The position numbers and the translations under genes are program-made. Below, piece by piece: positions 51,401 through 56,710 of a stretch of DNA of 64,000 nt (position 1 is its first letter; each line of letters opens with the position of its first letter). Below the pieces are notes generated by a model. The model worked only from the letters and a program-made list of their open reading frames with translations, was not told the origin of the DNA and searched no databases. This stretch comes from DYQY01 sp964643725 (GTDB lineage Bacteria > Margulisbacteria > Riflemargulisbacteria > GWF2-35-9 > DYQY01): NCBI GenBank assembly GCA_964643725.1, contig CAZXTL010000004.1, positions 37,322 through 101,321 of the forward strand, in the 5' to 3' direction.

Positions 51401-54316
51401 GCTGCAGCGGTTGCAGTTTATGGGGCAATTGAATTGATACAGTGGGGCTTATATGAGAAAACTGGTTGGAGAGAGTCAGATGATAGAAAAGATATGATAA
51501 GTGAATTTTCTTATAGAACTAGTAATAAAACACAATTATCTTTTAGTTATGGTGTTAATGATGATAGAAAATATAGTAGATCTAGTGGAAGTTCTGTTAT
51601 TAAAGAAGAGTATCCTGGAGTAAAAATATTAAAGAACTTGTTTAATCAAGTTTCTGAAGGTGTCAATGTTTGGGCAATTATGAAAGAGTTAAATGTTAGT
51701 AAAGTTGATATTGAGGATTTGTATGATTTAGACCCAAATTTATTTATTCAATTATATATTAAAGTTCAAGAACTAAAAAAGAGAGGACTGATAAAGGAAG
51801 ATGCCTTTAGTTCTCCATCAACTATTCAAATAAAGTTAAATAAGATAACTAGAATAGTAGACGGTTTCGCTGAGTATAAGGTTCTTCTGAATATTAATGG
51901 GGTGAAAGATCCCATAGAAGTAACTTATAAACGTCCACTTAAAGGAGATTATTCTGATGCTCAGGTAGATGATTCAACTTACAAAGAGATTCTTGCTTCT
52001 GGTCAGATTGTTATTAATGGGAATAATGTTGTGAAAAGTATCCCAAAGGGAGGATGGCTGTATGAAAATTTTCTTTGGGAAAAAGGTGCTCCACAGCAGA
52101 GTGGTATTGAGTTTATGTATTATTTGCTAAGAGCTAATGAAAAACATGAAGGTAAAGATGTTTTGCGTAATAAATTAAAAACATTAGGTGGTGGTGATGA
52201 GTTTAGTGCTTTTTTTGATGAAGTAATAAACATTATTGATGGGAATGAAAAAGAAGGTTTTGTTAGTTTTTTAAGTAAAACTAGTTTTTGGGCTGGAAAT
52301 TCTGTAAATAAAGATAATTATTTTAAGTTAGTAAATTTTTTGTATTTGATTTATGTTTCAGATAAGAAAAAGAATGGCGGTTTATTTGAGAATAAGGATT
52401 TAAATTTATATAACGAATCAGATTTTCGTAATGCATTTGTTGAGTTTAATAAAACTCTAGGGAGTAGAAGAATTGAATCAGCTGAAGACTTGAAGGGATT
52501 AACTAAAATGAGTTTTGTTAATTATGTAGAGGAATTATTGAAGATGGAGATGGGGGCAATAAATACTGAAGATTTCTTTAAAGGACAAATTGTTGTTCTA
52601 AATGGGATATTTAATACAAGGGCTCGTTTTTCAAATGCTCAGTCTACTATTTCCTGCCATACTCCCGTTAATCGTTCTTATGTAAAAGAAACACCTGACC
52701 CTCAAATAGCAGGATTGAAGGTGTTGCTTGATAAAGATGATGTTAAGTCCTTTATGATAGATCATGAATTTATTATTCCATATCCAGGAATAGAAGGTGA
52801 ATATATGGTAAATCCTAAAAAGTCTAAGGAAGAGTTTAAAGGTCTATTTATGAAGAGATTTTTTCCGTTAAGTTCTTTTATACCTTTAGAGTTTAGACAT
52901 GAGTCTCCTGATGAAATGTTAAATTATTTATCACGACTTAAGTCGCCAGAGACAGCGCCGAATCATACAAAATATGAGTCTCCATGGTTTGTTCCAGAAC
53001 AATCATTAAGGGGATTGCGAAGTTCTGAGGACAGTGTATTTTTTGCAAGGGGATTAAGGAAGGCATTAGTAGAAGTTGGACTTCTTGATAGTAACTTTTG
53101 TATAAAAAGTGACATCGATTACAATAGTGTTGGTGAAGAGTATTTTAGAGATAAACTTAAGGGGACAAATTATTCTGAGTTATATAGAAGGATAGCTAAT
53201 TTTTTTATTAATTATAATAATTTAGTGCCAAATGTGCTAAGGCCAGAGCTTAATTCTGAAATAATCAAGTTGTATCTTCCTTCTATTTCAGGCGAAGAAG
53301 CAAGGAAATCATATGATTTTTTAGTTAAAGCAGGTGTTTTGGAATTAGTTGTAGATGGAAATAAAGTTAATCATTATTTTGTTAAAGATATCTCTAAGTT
53401 TGATGATGTTGATGTTATGGATGCAGCCGTACTTAAATATAAAAATCAATGGTATCAATTACTTTTAAGAACTAAAAGAGATGCATTAACAGAACTAGAA
53501 GTTTCTTCTATTAATTTACCTTCTTTACAGAATGTATCAAGTTCTTGGCAATATGAAAATATTGAGTATGTTAATCGGTTAGTAGGTTTGTTTGGTAGAG
53601 GTCAAACTTCTGTTGCTCCAGAAGTTAATAAAGCAATTAGTGCTGATAAATCTATAAATGAAGTTACAGAAGTAGTTAAAAATTCATTAGAGGGTAGGAG
53701 AACTGCCTTTCAGTCTGGTCAGCAATTCAGATTAGCATATTTTGAGCAAGTAAGTGCTAAGAATAGAAAAAAAGAAGCTGGAGAAATAACAGGTGGGCTT
53801 AGTTCAACAGCAATCATTACAGATTTTCGAAATAATTTAGGAAGACAATATTATGGTTCTGATGGGAAAGTTTATTTGACTAAGGTTTTTACAGAATATT
53901 TAGACCCGAATCAAAGAAAACGGTTTGCGGATTTACTTGAAAAGACGTACTCAGTCAAAATGGAATCTTTGACTCAAGAACAGATGATTGCAAAATATAT
54001 GGAGTATCGACAGAATAGGTTTAGACCGAATATGGGTCAGATTAGAGTGCAGAGTATTCCTTGGGATAACTTTGAGCAGTATTTGCCTAGCATAATTGAC
54101 AAGACTGCTTTTTTTGAAAGGTTTTTAGTTGAAGAGAAATATCGAGAATTGGAGGAGAAGTATGGTGGTGCACTTACAATAGACACTCTTTCCCCAGAGC
54201 AAAGAAGTTTATTAGAGGTTTATATGAATACTAATCATAAAGGTCAAAGGCAAAGTTATAATGGTTTGATAACTCCAGCAATTCTGGAGCAAATTTATCA
54301 GGATTTTATTAAATAA
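33404..54316 (+). CDS. Giant multidomain protein (about 6,970 aa) with SecA-like ATPase, HExxH motif and hydrophobic C-terminal region
   Basis: No known full-length family is recognised. The ATG at 33404 was chosen because GGAG lies 9 nt upstream; a TTG at 33395 touches that site. The first 230 residues look like beta-sandwich (Ig-like) modules and lack a signal peptide. Long helical regions follow. Residues about 2765-3370 match a SecA motor: Walker A GGGKT (2786-2790), DEAD box (2892-2895), a SecA-like preprotein cross-linking region, an 'AVSGTNIDIENLYARM' block like SecA 'GMTGT...', and a motif VI-like FRLGRAAG near 3330-3336. A zinc-protease-like HEKGH (4189-4193) is followed by EIKA (4220-4223). 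Hydrophobic helices lie near 1775-1800, 4826-4910, 5555-5577, 5840-5940 and 5963-6018, the last Ala/Gly-rich. Function unknown; a translocation or toxin-like surface machine is one hypothesis. Confidence 0.85.
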   Translation: MTIDILGGPASSTNINGTSAPHNGNKKSYDFSVVPDPKINSDGSVSLSIKVPKDLNIQIKRIDTVGNIKTIIVGENSNIDQTRNSEQEIIKFGQAIYGEVYEVSFYKDGYADHTVKVAPSWPFTIGEAAFPCVKLINGKIVLSVVMPKGVKAKGELLLNRENNSNDKATVVDGKVILDNVGLNDNLRFVYTDEIGGKIVVPVSILSKDSYFDVVLKRDAIEHGVSVSDINIEAEDLRDFYRGEQGLNAYLLGDNTRSIVSYLVDNDALIVAIREKIKGKQDLTPDEKIFFLDLITFGGKVSADSVAEKGLGAVEPYILEYLVGSGIVDFNIERCVVSKEALAKLKQTKDDLITFFGENFSVLSPANIRFYYEFLAKTELKVDFEPQTAKEVVFGENFSKIFDVINKAESREMVFDVSEFHDASLGLKDFLISKGLSIESVSDTELSVVLDEYLKNNIRQWRNPVFLLDILQYKQVLQTKLFEELNGNDDKSKKIKLEMLNVSKKAADIFDMCTSIPNGKSLVYQNIASNFVNSYQKIDFSNIKADDYQLFMDKMPKLEDLKIKSVFELLDFINENKNKQNSPYFYLYISHCLTNIKKQDLFVQVNYFAKGAVPFAKIDISLRNIYEKPVVIPDLNKIDFGIVNINTVKDFFKNPSNKLNLSSELSRADVQQMVLQYLSGNNNEQLAIKLPYIAALATVDYRLSGLVERYVGKFNDKQKLDFKTVTVSISMLLDKTYDALTTDGLFLVKNSQVSGQETAFYSNETITKEINELVTLNQISDQSQPYNSDDKKYLRNLFRENVEPFNAAEKINQYKAMLVSLGNNIAPDIKSGIEARIKFYENFLAVNGDSQYLCASWSDIRAEKTITVNSEIFDKYKGSGVKLSQVFAQTDLYVKLQRKAQEMGVRDPDKILLALVKIYNSKSGSNVSVEEIFAFIKEGIIPANSMKFIVDIKRVLTENKIDIEKELSTSEGLVKCLRIIDNYNKNAPENKKIPMDKFMYYLQTNGKLPPDSIAFFTDFLALACNDNIDKYLNQITIDDVKDIQSKNKEADLIDVKSTFKDLYKEKPLAFLDLVYKLSVFGRVDSNLVLNNSSTLIQLLKIQSILSDPKNANCKELTSFINPTVLNELIKIMSSNGDSTIDKNFVQRNPDLFSRLFATKFSITDVEAKFPAITKEVTDWFTRRPELTGGEGYLNDTQIKSLISDFRKEFKDKPYYFGIGNFLIKSFVSSGIEGYLQGKIDLGNDVWLQQRVNGFVGGLKGAFSSQNKAFDATDLQMSTMAKLRFLYLKEMHPEKITEYEQMKKVFSQSSNKEERVKAEQWLEKFYYGNKFQSISNDSVTSLDVFDAGFLNWFFKSFFENGFNDKSLKSKAISFLSEFVIKSVFFSTQDFYDPNGRRYTTEEMPEVIYRGLQQLQSSGNESFLSVQKNDKPETLAAKAAIYYFLMYVDNNLDLHKDIPFDQLTPEQLKEGFHPFAAQTNKFMDSFFVAKKARDAFNESVFGLERSIAGNLVNDFLFASNNKQDVAINIQQLQIPPKKINDEMVDVMVEITEGLLDKATLTEKEKLDSNVIRKYLTHWRKIKEQFKGDSVYGDGKAYGIYEDKITENIKTLYIFKLHQLFALLNKPRQDVKGVYVNENGGDIVADLDITQNIVVQQSTLGNVASNIGTVAKSWWVPDKKGIVLSPADKAGMDALQNTVGVDLSFLLLSYKFCFDKPIEVVSNSIKTALYNDPTLMTNLNQQLEFVVGFNPEKQKVSDIEEISKQSALDKFGNISGGLVDMHLGIYMFTHNALMFLGMIGFFDDVDNGLYGRAALKLWWAQSYLMPKEGMPFHKSWWGKTLAVGTGQPIFKYAINSWADGVLSYAIRQKQQENKIGMDKLFEFFPTKNNEATNKSKISNFIEESLNNKYITKLEDGSYRIEEGSKDAFLSELANKHPGLKEQLEKGLGFKEVDIKEYFENKEFRDFRKQIASFGDFDHEGRFVINPERSTQLMEFLTKEYPGKKQLHSLFMERGETLVKLRQYINELAEKGVVSTLSDNVAGGVVSSTFREALYGNMDAPQKMYGVELQKKIFGDNIFTATHREIIEQIDANPDKGLVLSAVRYLLNTYDVQLLRMRITHGPDGLLEQMDRDLEQLGKKPIEDQSTAERLTGWGLSDYAAFNGSKVKLNPLRLLGWVGTPGHMAKARKELNKYSGWQVLYELQKKVATTEVIRNAVSKIDTSNQSAHVQKQIKEILEATASVSATAEEVKRAIYLGLTKYPVSNGKPGSFEAYVRAGISEVSFQDGQYVPKELNVATAKPLFEQFVALENYMKQSGAVIRESKDNTFEVVTKEQNAAGASIDKVESFTSKSAAELSIQEKNVLFRFDESNKQWEMRFTEDRADGAPTRWLPVVSVTYGDPRAIRPVVEFKSNPGAPVSGVAILIPSGFDMENPLHKNSFDMLSNTVRTSTYELDAGHKKAIVQVTSGADDESKVKPLIDISEKVIENANQERRQIAINGTNEIALENPLKLFNTTDIKVLSGVFNYEDYCKFINWLATEVKGGVNGKKLSEYVQTYLSTEKYADVSAVDYRKAADLLHEITGKYIGQVDAEELKKGHSNIAIKKMLEGKRTEIDEYIDTKTQVLNLSDKERGLFKSFVDTKIEIYMEAKLETQRMESILFNELKARFAAAGIDGVKADGEKYTEDGIRYLLSIKGDKAKAVKEELFKEKQAAVDTYFNGLKSNPDYLKNGVLDISKLRNNPEYQKMTRLAIQTWALAMNSKSGFKPFFNQAMTSYLSMMQSDLVVNINPGGGKTDLLTGMAYMRYLLGYKTVIGVSNSTDQRAGVNSTEAIFKKLGMRSGSYFEGSTEGARKVFADNNVIYVTNSAFMFRILKDRLDPSNSVLPHNANEIITYAIDEADKNFVFDGSNPAIMSSGSDRHLIGRDREMFKHAVQAIEEFKEKCKGDEYFHNVSGEVSFTTKGELAFQSIVDEHLANVSPEDKAWFKERIIKLQKRLLNVALNVHLGQEYEIIGKKVRLINMGMRRVDWNSVQQESHQIVEAMHMFGSRKTLYALDNISESSFSSSSVTARQTAEDNVAAIAAVSGTNIDIENLYARMLYQQIPMEDHVAQTLKISGEFVCLDRNTQLQNVVITAVNKLLEGKSVVIHIPIGRTTPANNQLTIDMAQKQTQLLFAYIDCVIKGGDPTKNEALKKLISKYHAEYKELYKIDFNMFSMGALTEIYTKLCGEDEASFKGKYMHSLAFNAALGEKGFGIGLIKEFTEGAPEDKELKNFRLKGSLRLLFTANSNRAVDFQPRSDEAYKKMRQRYGFGDCVFSGIMTEYKRDMAFWIQEAFRLGRAAGPSRETGEIVVICSAQDKTLAQEATAVNLLRSLCSLSNENPVIMMNAGGFPSNARYLIPYDDFSKKLEPNEKTLLNSLLDSAFDEKGDLRINSLKKSGVDVKAIELLYKYFFKNGNVLSPDAEKNIVEMLVNRGVLKAGDKLEAGMPEENKQLIIRTILLDNMRRSDFEELAKAHFCKQEADKVLSGNYLDLIKGLNGLDKKFEQLFDESLMRKVKEDSYVKSLEAFFKDKIRPTNEADIVLFLKETGIMTITDLTRIKDDPENISKILKMVGYMRLTPEARKEMVVDILNGSSSPLFIEKGLTDIGFRVIEQKAQRYESARFLESIGAFNKKQAALYIKYGLTDEGVPQNIKNDSNFVKMRKVASEASLEVQNMIRNNIQNQHREGVMSTRDNQQQQTDRQLSVTKALDIIRKGRTAWKTSSKLYESRGLVGLKDVKDMPTLLTIMFETALGSYVDEFKSTLPADKQANWYSDKETVKKFYDYFKTKTGIDITFDQTNSKLVSEQHFSSTIVQSFYSQLLNKDTFDTKTIARIVKNKLSLYNGWVSSMEEYLKSQDETSRLLGANSASISDLRNKAPVLLLQEVACSLFEGRTIKKNVGLWVANKLGQITFVKRMVDSGMVFGKQRADGLDVVDATVKEKTPLAGELLPGKLAPRLTVEVTQVGLLGAYENTIALALKDKRTTVTIEEIPYNLDNAEGIYKLNKRLRELATSNNSDPSQLIRDGNDYLFFRSNITSQTVDGIQYRIVAFKDILFGDQNFHGAVFNDQNSKYFGESGTHEILLNDSSIKEWSEKVVKFAKEGASTIQGTFAKQIVELVRSLAEEEGTTPKGKVLSDVDLSSRILVMLRDTVLAHEKGHVSDFLKEITKDLPPHITDHVFIHDLSEIKALLSSQNDKSVLSLILNNLKPECTDAQIKRGLVYLQAQLYYYSSSLKEGSVEYMVLNESLKSAVKEAGEIIGVDGKINRASIEKLSGLLNKNSEYVLKHLEQCRQEIIARGNNGQLTAISIKNLQNWFHRMTNTTAAKDFYSTGDTSKMETQEKFSPSRVQSVPTDVPVIIDNSGIGKIDSHLALRTAVGDKVSRLESPNEATVNLSESEIQKIKTLKKESGDLMAKFEKAISDSPSLSSLGEQDKKALLVQILAEIKASDDSLKVLELFKKASIQGVSAADIGGLKANMMAIESIYQKVFENSEIFIGSKIMPHTGKYSGFPLTFIYDIVDRAIEKIDQKGGAVNVPVIVLEGNPAEVKKMFRVLASLFENRTLSVDVPGIQSALFQYNALRATAEVGLLIAANNPSYYTALAGDTSSGLLAVDINSPFSHNYVFTDKGLVRIEQQKVAGVYYSIQQSLMEKMSELRSAQGNSMLSNNDIKAAINQAINSVEMTDKEAKIIRKYFLSKFINENGAKDDYFMIINQLQRFGVQVNPQMFLEEFNKQYNVDFMTMAKNGQLTPDKMRSLFYKPNGEFDQFKFESFMEKVLTPNNRKLLGIPVGQLSEGLMENAFQAVFVMLTVAAYKIAAGEDCKWEDIWEFGWNELSATTSLLKMTWASMALGYKYKATSAPLMMTLVWSQIRSVATAKNNVVDGLVKMELKSGTDVQRMKSMDAYLQEQISTVSQTVTSDGKLSFNYKGESTDVAGLNDLVRKSAGASPLLTISDSSGVVSSAGFSYMNVGVMTDTGDKVLKELERLGYVKKTVRGYEMMDKFRQDLAEEKFNVNSLLETIYGDMIVSVLDANKWVCTMPKLLEKFTSEEINKLIEMGYISKTGATVSSIEGKAIFVPQYIFNQKLFANRLIEAKVITDITESGHKIDKKALEDNPDVFLLGGSDFNNKFIELYGELQQGLSGRMVKYLSEKYNEKVFLQETSSVWARSVEQKQLESKYVEVEPDNKYVYTYLTEQRAMYRYIAYSVVNFAKADSFFKDIDAQTLMQYFSMGKEELSEELSKGKFDKSISEKIMSLRNLMEELSFEAGKELGKIKRSTHEVDKVLQTINDIIFQKSKGNISNALSLDVIKSDAKQHYLRGKMFKEQFVPRYHTPTVEQIKKFLSEKVPANVLATESYSNITDEKEMFSFLEKQLDSIYDFGEYFSTKQLKSVDTFLYAVARFHKEKELLDGYKEKDKPIRIYVYFRQEIEDIKRTNIEEFAGYARQMTGSDYGVGMGIAQSAASLSAFMTTNRKMQQFTDKIMRGQITKMGQLAPEVLTTTIFRGKDIGVKHIFNGRNLAGHYIPMGISSLACIGAGLALQLTYEQEWARPYMDVVMRDTLAPFASEFAFMYPVMPSTWVTKIIKQQGYDITTLDHIDEGWGKRFALLGIDTGLAAADFYLLSQAKKGAMKLGVYQNNSVFNLTPTQKLASETLDRIYKQSSAVDSKVASPSLKILTDSQQKLINQMQDGFCEKAYVLEDGNTIRYRVKGGKFQDIPFEKAEKAIAEYSEKYATASLDDIIRDAGQGIFLDIKITGPDKYKITLANGVTKEFTTEELKAALKNKQGDLSNIFFKRDKTGKVTGMNMKAIGALTSMLALKGIIVAALKAGKSDSEISDVLKEAISSTSRDLGQVAAFTATETILTKLGVKGVLPGSGIIAGGAGKAALVSISTATVIAAIIVETGNYIYENWDEIKYGADANDFAKSQARLGIAFTAGKAAATTYAALFAAGAAASLGTGGAALIGIAAAVAVYGAIELIQWGLYEKTGWRESDDRKDMISEFSYRTSNKTQLSFSYGVNDDRKYSRSSGSSVIKEEYPGVKILKNLFNQVSEGVNVWAIMKELNVSKVDIEDLYDLDPNLFIQLYIKVQELKKRGLIKEDAFSSPSTIQIKLNKITRIVDGFAEYKVLLNINGVKDPIEVTYKRPLKGDYSDAQVDDSTYKEILASGQIVINGNNVVKSIPKGGWLYENFLWEKGAPQQSGIEFMYYLLRANEKHEGKDVLRNKLKTLGGGDEFSAFFDEVINIIDGNEKEGFVSFLSKTSFWAGNSVNKDNYFKLVNFLYLIYVSDKKKNGGLFENKDLNLYNESDFRNAFVEFNKTLGSRRIESAEDLKGLTKMSFVNYVEELLKMEMGAINTEDFFKGQIVVLNGIFNTRARFSNAQSTISCHTPVNRSYVKETPDPQIAGLKVLLDKDDVKSFMIDHEFIIPYPGIEGEYMVNPKKSKEEFKGLFMKRFFPLSSFIPLEFRHESPDEMLNYLSRLKSPETAPNHTKYESPWFVPEQSLRGLRSSEDSVFFARGLRKALVEVGLLDSNFCIKSDIDYNSVGEEYFRDKLKGTNYSELYRRIANFFINYNNLVPNVLRPELNSEIIKLYLPSISGEEARKSYDFLVKAGVLELVVDGNKVNHYFVKDISKFDDVDVMDAAVLKYKNQWYQLLLRTKRDALTELEVSSINLPSLQNVSSSWQYENIEYVNRLVGLFGRGQTSVAPEVNKAISADKSINEVTEVVKNSLEGRRTAFQSGQQFRLAYFEQVSAKNRKKEAGEITGGLSSTAIITDFRNNLGRQYYGSDGKVYLTKVFTEYLDPNQRKRFADLLEKTYSVKMESLTQEQMIAKYMEYRQNRFRPNMGQIRVQSIPWDNFEQYLPSIIDKTAFFERFLVEEKYRELEEKYGGALTIDTLSPEQRSLLEVYMNTNHKGQRQSYNGLITPAILEQIYQDFIK

Positions 54317-54460
54317 GTGGGAATTATTTAGTTTCCTTTCGATATATTAATGAGTTAAATAAATTTATAATATAGGAAAGGGGCGTGGTCGCTCTAAATA
54401 TTAGCGGAAAAAGTAAAAGTAAAATAGTAATAAAAATATAATAAAATAAAGGAGATTAAC

Positions 54461-54943
54461 ATGAGTGGTGGAATGGCAATTAGAGAGACACAGGCAGGAC
54501 AACAACTAGGACAAGGAGTAAATGGAGCAGGACCAAAGGCAAACGGTCCAGTATTAACAGATGCAAGCAAGGATGCAGCTTTAAGAACGATTACTGGTAC
54601 GCCAGTTCAAAGTTCTGATATTGTTAAGTCCGATAGCCCAATAGGAGCAATTGAAACAACAGAAATACCTACTGCACCAGCAGAAATTAATAAACAAGCA
54701 GCAGTAGCTTTAGGAGCTTCAGTAATAGCTCAAGAAGATTCACCGAATACGATTACTAAAGAAGAATTTAATACACTTATTGATACTCATGCCACTGCTC
54801 TTGGCCTGGATGCAGCAAAAGTGACAAAAGCAAAATCAGATGCAGCATCAGCAACAACACCAACTACTGTAGGTTCTATTTTGAAAACTGCAGGCGTAGA
54901 TGAAGCATTGATTAATCAGGTTTTAGGAGCATCTGCAAATTAA
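54461..54943 (+). CDS. Small Ala/Thr-rich hypothetical protein (160 aa)
   Basis: The family is not recognised. A strong AAGGAG site lies 7 nt before the ATG, suggesting high expression. The first 80 residues are low-complexity (Gly, Ala, Thr, Pro, Gln), probably disordered. Residues 95-160 look like a compact helical domain (KEEFNTLIDTHATALGLD... and VGSILKTAGVDEALINQVLG). There is no signal peptide, membrane helix or Cys. It sits between the 6,970-aa gene and the 557-aa gene on the same strand, so it may be an abundant partner or substrate of the cluster's proteins. Confidence 0.75.
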   Translation: MSGGMAIRETQAGQQLGQGVNGAGPKANGPVLTDASKDAALRTITGTPVQSSDIVKSDSPIGAIETTEIPTAPAEINKQAAVALGASVIAQEDSPNTITKEEFNTLIDTHATALGLDAAKVTKAKSDAASATTPTTVGSILKTAGVDEALINQVLGASAN

Positions 54944-54966
54944 GAATAGATATTAGTTTATTTGCT

Positions 54967-55005
54967 ATAATAATAAGGAGTGCAAAAAGTGCTCCTTATT
55001 ATTAT
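54967..55005 (+). other. 14-bp perfect hairpin between the 160-aa and 557-aa genes
   Basis: The arm at 54967-54980, which ends AATAAGGAG, pairs with 54992-55005 (starting CTCCTTATT) around an 11-nt loop. No U-run follows, so it is not a standard terminator. The 5' arm overlaps an extended -10-like TGCTATAAT (54963-54971) and contains a Shine-Dalgarno-like AAGGAG. It could be an mRNA processing or stabilising structure that sets different expression for the small upstream gene. Confidence 0.6.
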
Positions 55006-55023
55006 TAGATAAAGGGGAAAACA

Positions 55024-56697
55024 ATGGGGGCTAAAGATTTAAATATATTAGATATTGAGAAAAAGTATTCAGATAAATTTTCAATAATTTTAAGCAAGTT
55101 ATTAGAATCAGATAAAGAGTATACTGTAGAAGCTTTTTTAAAGGCTAAAAGTTCTTTTAACAATATTGAAAAAGTTATTACAGACATTACAGGACTTATT
55201 GATGCTACTGTTTATGGATGTGTCCAGTATTATGCTATCGCACAGTATTTATATATGAGTTTATCTAATAATTGGACAGACGCTGGACAGGATAGGGTTA
55301 AAAACTCTTTTTATTCTTGTATTAATGGCTTGTCCTCTGATAGCGACCTCTCTTTTAGCGATTATGAGTCTTCAGAGAAAAGAATACAGGAGTTAGCTGT
55401 AACATATAAACTTAATGATAAAAGCGAACAGCAATTAAAGCAGATTATTAAAGAACCATCCTTTAGGGTATTAGGCATTTATTTTCATTTTTCTGAAACT
55501 GAAAAGCTTAATAAATTATTTAGGATAATTGGTAGTGCTAGGCGAATCATTATGGGGCTTAATGGAGATTTTGTGACAATGATTTTCGGTGTTGCTAATA
55601 CCATGAAATACCATACTTATGAGATACATCATTTTTATAAAGAAGAGGTGCGTACACCAAATGCAGTTAATTATATAGTTGCAGTTATTGATCAAAACCA
55701 AATAGCTGTTAGAAAAGAAGTTTGCGAATATATATTTTATAAGAAATGGGTTCCAGTTGCTGAGAATGAATCTTTATTGTTTAGTTTTATGAATAATATA
55801 CCAGAGAATAAGATAGCAGAAACAATAAAACAGCAAGTGATGAATTCCTTTAATGTTAGTAGCAAAGATGATTTATTAGCTGTTAAAGAGGATTTTATAA
55901 ATAAAATGATGGAGAATTTCTCATATCATGAGGTTTCACATGACATTTTAGAAGATTTTAATTTGACCGGAGATGAAGTAGCTATTGTCTCTGCAATTTC
56001 AGTTCAGGAAGAGAATATGTTGACTGTTATGAACGAGATTCTTACTGAGTGGATGCCCGGTTCTCTTCATTTGAAGGGGCCTCTTAAAAATATAGTAGAT
56101 GTAGCTATAAAGAACGGACAACCTGAGAAAGCCAAACAAATGTTGTTAATCTATATGAGTGATGGTTGGTTTTTAGATACTGATACTGAGTTTATGTATC
56201 AATATACCTATGTGATGTTTGCAGTTTTGTTAAAGTATTTAAATAAAGAAGAACAAATTGATTTTGTAACACTATATGCAGAGATTAACGATGTTTTTGA
56301 TTTTCTTTTGAAATGGTACAGAAACACTATTGCTGATATTCAAGTCTTATTAAAACAACTAGCTTATAAGGATTCTAATGGGATAATTCTTAATTTTGAA
56401 CAGTATAAAAATAAGGTGTTTGCTGCTATGTCTTTTATAAATGCTTTTGAGAAGAAGAAAATAACAGATAAACAGCAACTGAGTCAGAATTGGATTAATT
56501 TGTTTATTCAAATCAATTCCCTTTCTCCTCAAAATATTCAGAAGGTTAGTTCATTAATTTCAAATAACAGCAAAACACTTTTTGTAGAACTTATCTTGAA
56601 GTTCGGTGGCAAAGAGGCAAGCAAGAAATATATAGATGATATTAGATCTTATGTGCTTGATGGTATGACACAAGCAGGCTTCGAAGCTTCTTTGTAG
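55024..56697 (+). CDS. Hypothetical protein (557 aa) with an HExxH motif
   Basis: The family is not recognised. The start has an AAGGGG-type ribosome site. The protein is mainly helical with no signal peptide. HEVSH at residues 302-306, in the context SYHEVSHDILEDF, is the zinc-binding motif of many metallopeptidases; acidic residues follow within 20 positions (GDE, QEEN), but a definite third ligand cannot be assigned. The motif could also be chance in a helical protein. Thirteen bases separate its stop from the next gene, so the two are probably an operon with the 160-aa gene. Confidence 0.75.
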   Translation: MGAKDLNILDIEKKYSDKFSIILSKLLESDKEYTVEAFLKAKSSFNNIEKVITDITGLIDATVYGCVQYYAIAQYLYMSLSNNWTDAGQDRVKNSFYSCINGLSSDSDLSFSDYESSEKRIQELAVTYKLNDKSEQQLKQIIKEPSFRVLGIYFHFSETEKLNKLFRIIGSARRIIMGLNGDFVTMIFGVANTMKYHTYEIHHFYKEEVRTPNAVNYIVAVIDQNQIAVRKEVCEYIFYKKWVPVAENESLLFSFMNNIPENKIAETIKQQVMNSFNVSSKDDLLAVKEDFINKMMENFSYHEVSHDILEDFNLTGDEVAIVSAISVQEENMLTVMNEILTEWMPGSLHLKGPLKNIVDVAIKNGQPEKAKQMLLIYMSDGWFLDTDTEFMYQYTYVMFAVLLKYLNKEEQIDFVTLYAEINDVFDFLLKWYRNTIADIQVLLKQLAYKDSNGIILNFEQYKNKVFAAMSFINAFEKKKITDKQQLSQNWINLFIQINSLSPQNIQKVSSLISNNSKTLFVELILKFGGKEASKKYIDDIRSYVLDGMTQAGFEASL

Positions 56698-56710
56698 TTC
56701 ATGTAATCCT

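Noticed and set aside
54967..55005. Rho-independent terminator
   Set aside because: The stem is strong but AT-rich at its base and has no following U-run, and the genes on both sides are co-oriented.
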